Positions 13,972-14,270 of a stretch of 14,270 nucleotides of DNA are shown here, piece after piece. Below the pieces are notes generated by a model that was not told the origin of the DNA, made no database searches, and worked only from the letters and a program-made list of their open reading frames with translations. How positions within the stretch are numbered: the stretch's first letter is position 1; each line of letters starts with the position of its first letter. This stretch comes from Euryarchaeota archaeon UBA486 (GTDB lineage Archaea; Thermoplasmatota; Poseidoniia; Poseidoniales; Poseidoniaceae), in the NCBI GenBank assembly GCA_002497765.1, contig DAET01000054.1, positions 1-14,270 on the forward strand, in the 5' to 3' direction. A program made the translations under genes and the position numbers.

Positions 13972-14270
13972 TCATCCCACCAAGGCTTCGCTAATCCGCA
14001 TGACGGGGCCGCCGTCACCTACCGGGACGGTTTGACCCTTCCCACAGAATCCTGGCGACGCCAAGGACGCATCACGGGTCAAGCCGTTGACATTGTTGAG
14101 AATTTCAAGGGTCAATCCACTGACGCTGACGTCCTTGAGCGGCCGCGTCAGCTCACCGTTCTCGATGAGCCATGCTTCTTGGGCGGCAAATTGGAACGAA
14201 CCTCGACCGGTGTCAACTTGACCACCACGGGTTCCGCAGGCATAGACGCCGTACTGAATGTCTTCCATCA
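13972..14270 (-). CDS. tldD: TldD protease subunit, C-terminal part (cut by window edge)
   Basis: The C-terminal 99 or so residues of TldD; the gene continues past the window's end, so the HExxxH metal-binding helix is not seen. Visible family features are YGVYACGTRGGQVDTGRG, FQFAAQEAWLIENGELTRP (a TldD C-terminal hallmark) and GFCGKGQTVPVGDG, which contains the cysteine reported as a zinc ligand in bacterial TldD, followed by PVMRISEALVG. No internal stop or frameshift is present. It lies one base upstream of tldE on the same strand. Because the window ends at a codon boundary within the frame, the ATG near 14268 is probably internal, not the start. Confidence 0.93.
   Translation of the reverse strand, partial: MEDIQYGVYACGTRGGQVDTGRGSFQFAAQEAWLIENGELTRPLKDVSVSGLTLEILNNVNGLTRDASLASPGFCGKGQTVPVGDGGPVMRISEALVG

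Overview
The window reads as a chromosomal stretch of a mesophilic euryarchaeon, most likely a marine Thermoplasmatota lineage such as Marine Group II (Poseidoniales). The domain call rests on sequence: an archaeal RPA with its RPA-associated partner, a prenyl-synthase/geranylgeranyl-reductase pair for ether lipids, an archaeal type IV pilin N-terminus (VSPVIA motif), TATA-like boxes, and GAGGTGA ribosome-binding sites that match the archaeal anti-Shine-Dalgarno. The lineage call is inference from gene content and base composition. I see no RNA gene, CRISPR array, insertion sequence or attachment site.

Layout. (1) 5-1012, plus: moaA, molybdenum-cofactor step 1. Its stop codon abuts that of a convergent pilin-like gene (1013-1504, minus). 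(2) 1579-3717, minus: a two-gene lipid unit, long polyprenyl diphosphate synthase followed by geranylgeranyl reductase. (3) 3799-6746, plus, divergent from the lipid unit: a diverged hydroxymethylbilane-synthase-like (HemC fold) protein without the cofactor cysteine, then a 577-residue protein with three SAP-like motifs behind its own TATA box and ribosome-binding site. (4) 6805-9739, minus: a compact Tad/type-II-secretion-like pilus operon (117-residue protein of phage-baseplate-like pattern, two separate F-type membrane proteins, CpaF-type ATPase). (5) 9800-12405, minus: single-strand-DNA-binding unit, RPA then RPA-associated protein, overlapping by one base. (6) 12567-14270, minus: tldD (3' part only) and tldE/pmbA, a two-subunit protease pair.

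Genes are tightly packed. Apart from the 161-base region upstream of rpa (12406-12566), all gaps are under 85 bases. Within operons, stop codons often lie inside the next gene's ribosome-binding site (TGAGGTGA), implying translational coupling. Three genes keep exactly four bases between GAGGTGA and the start, which lets several starts be revised: TTG for geranylgeranyl reductase, ATG at 3799 for the HemC-like gene, GTG at 8781 for the second F protein, ATG at 10720 for the RPA-associated protein, and ATG at 13970 for tldE.

Most unusual items: the cysteine-less HemC-like protein, the SAP-motif protein beside it, and the phage-baseplate-like small protein leading a pilus assembly operon.
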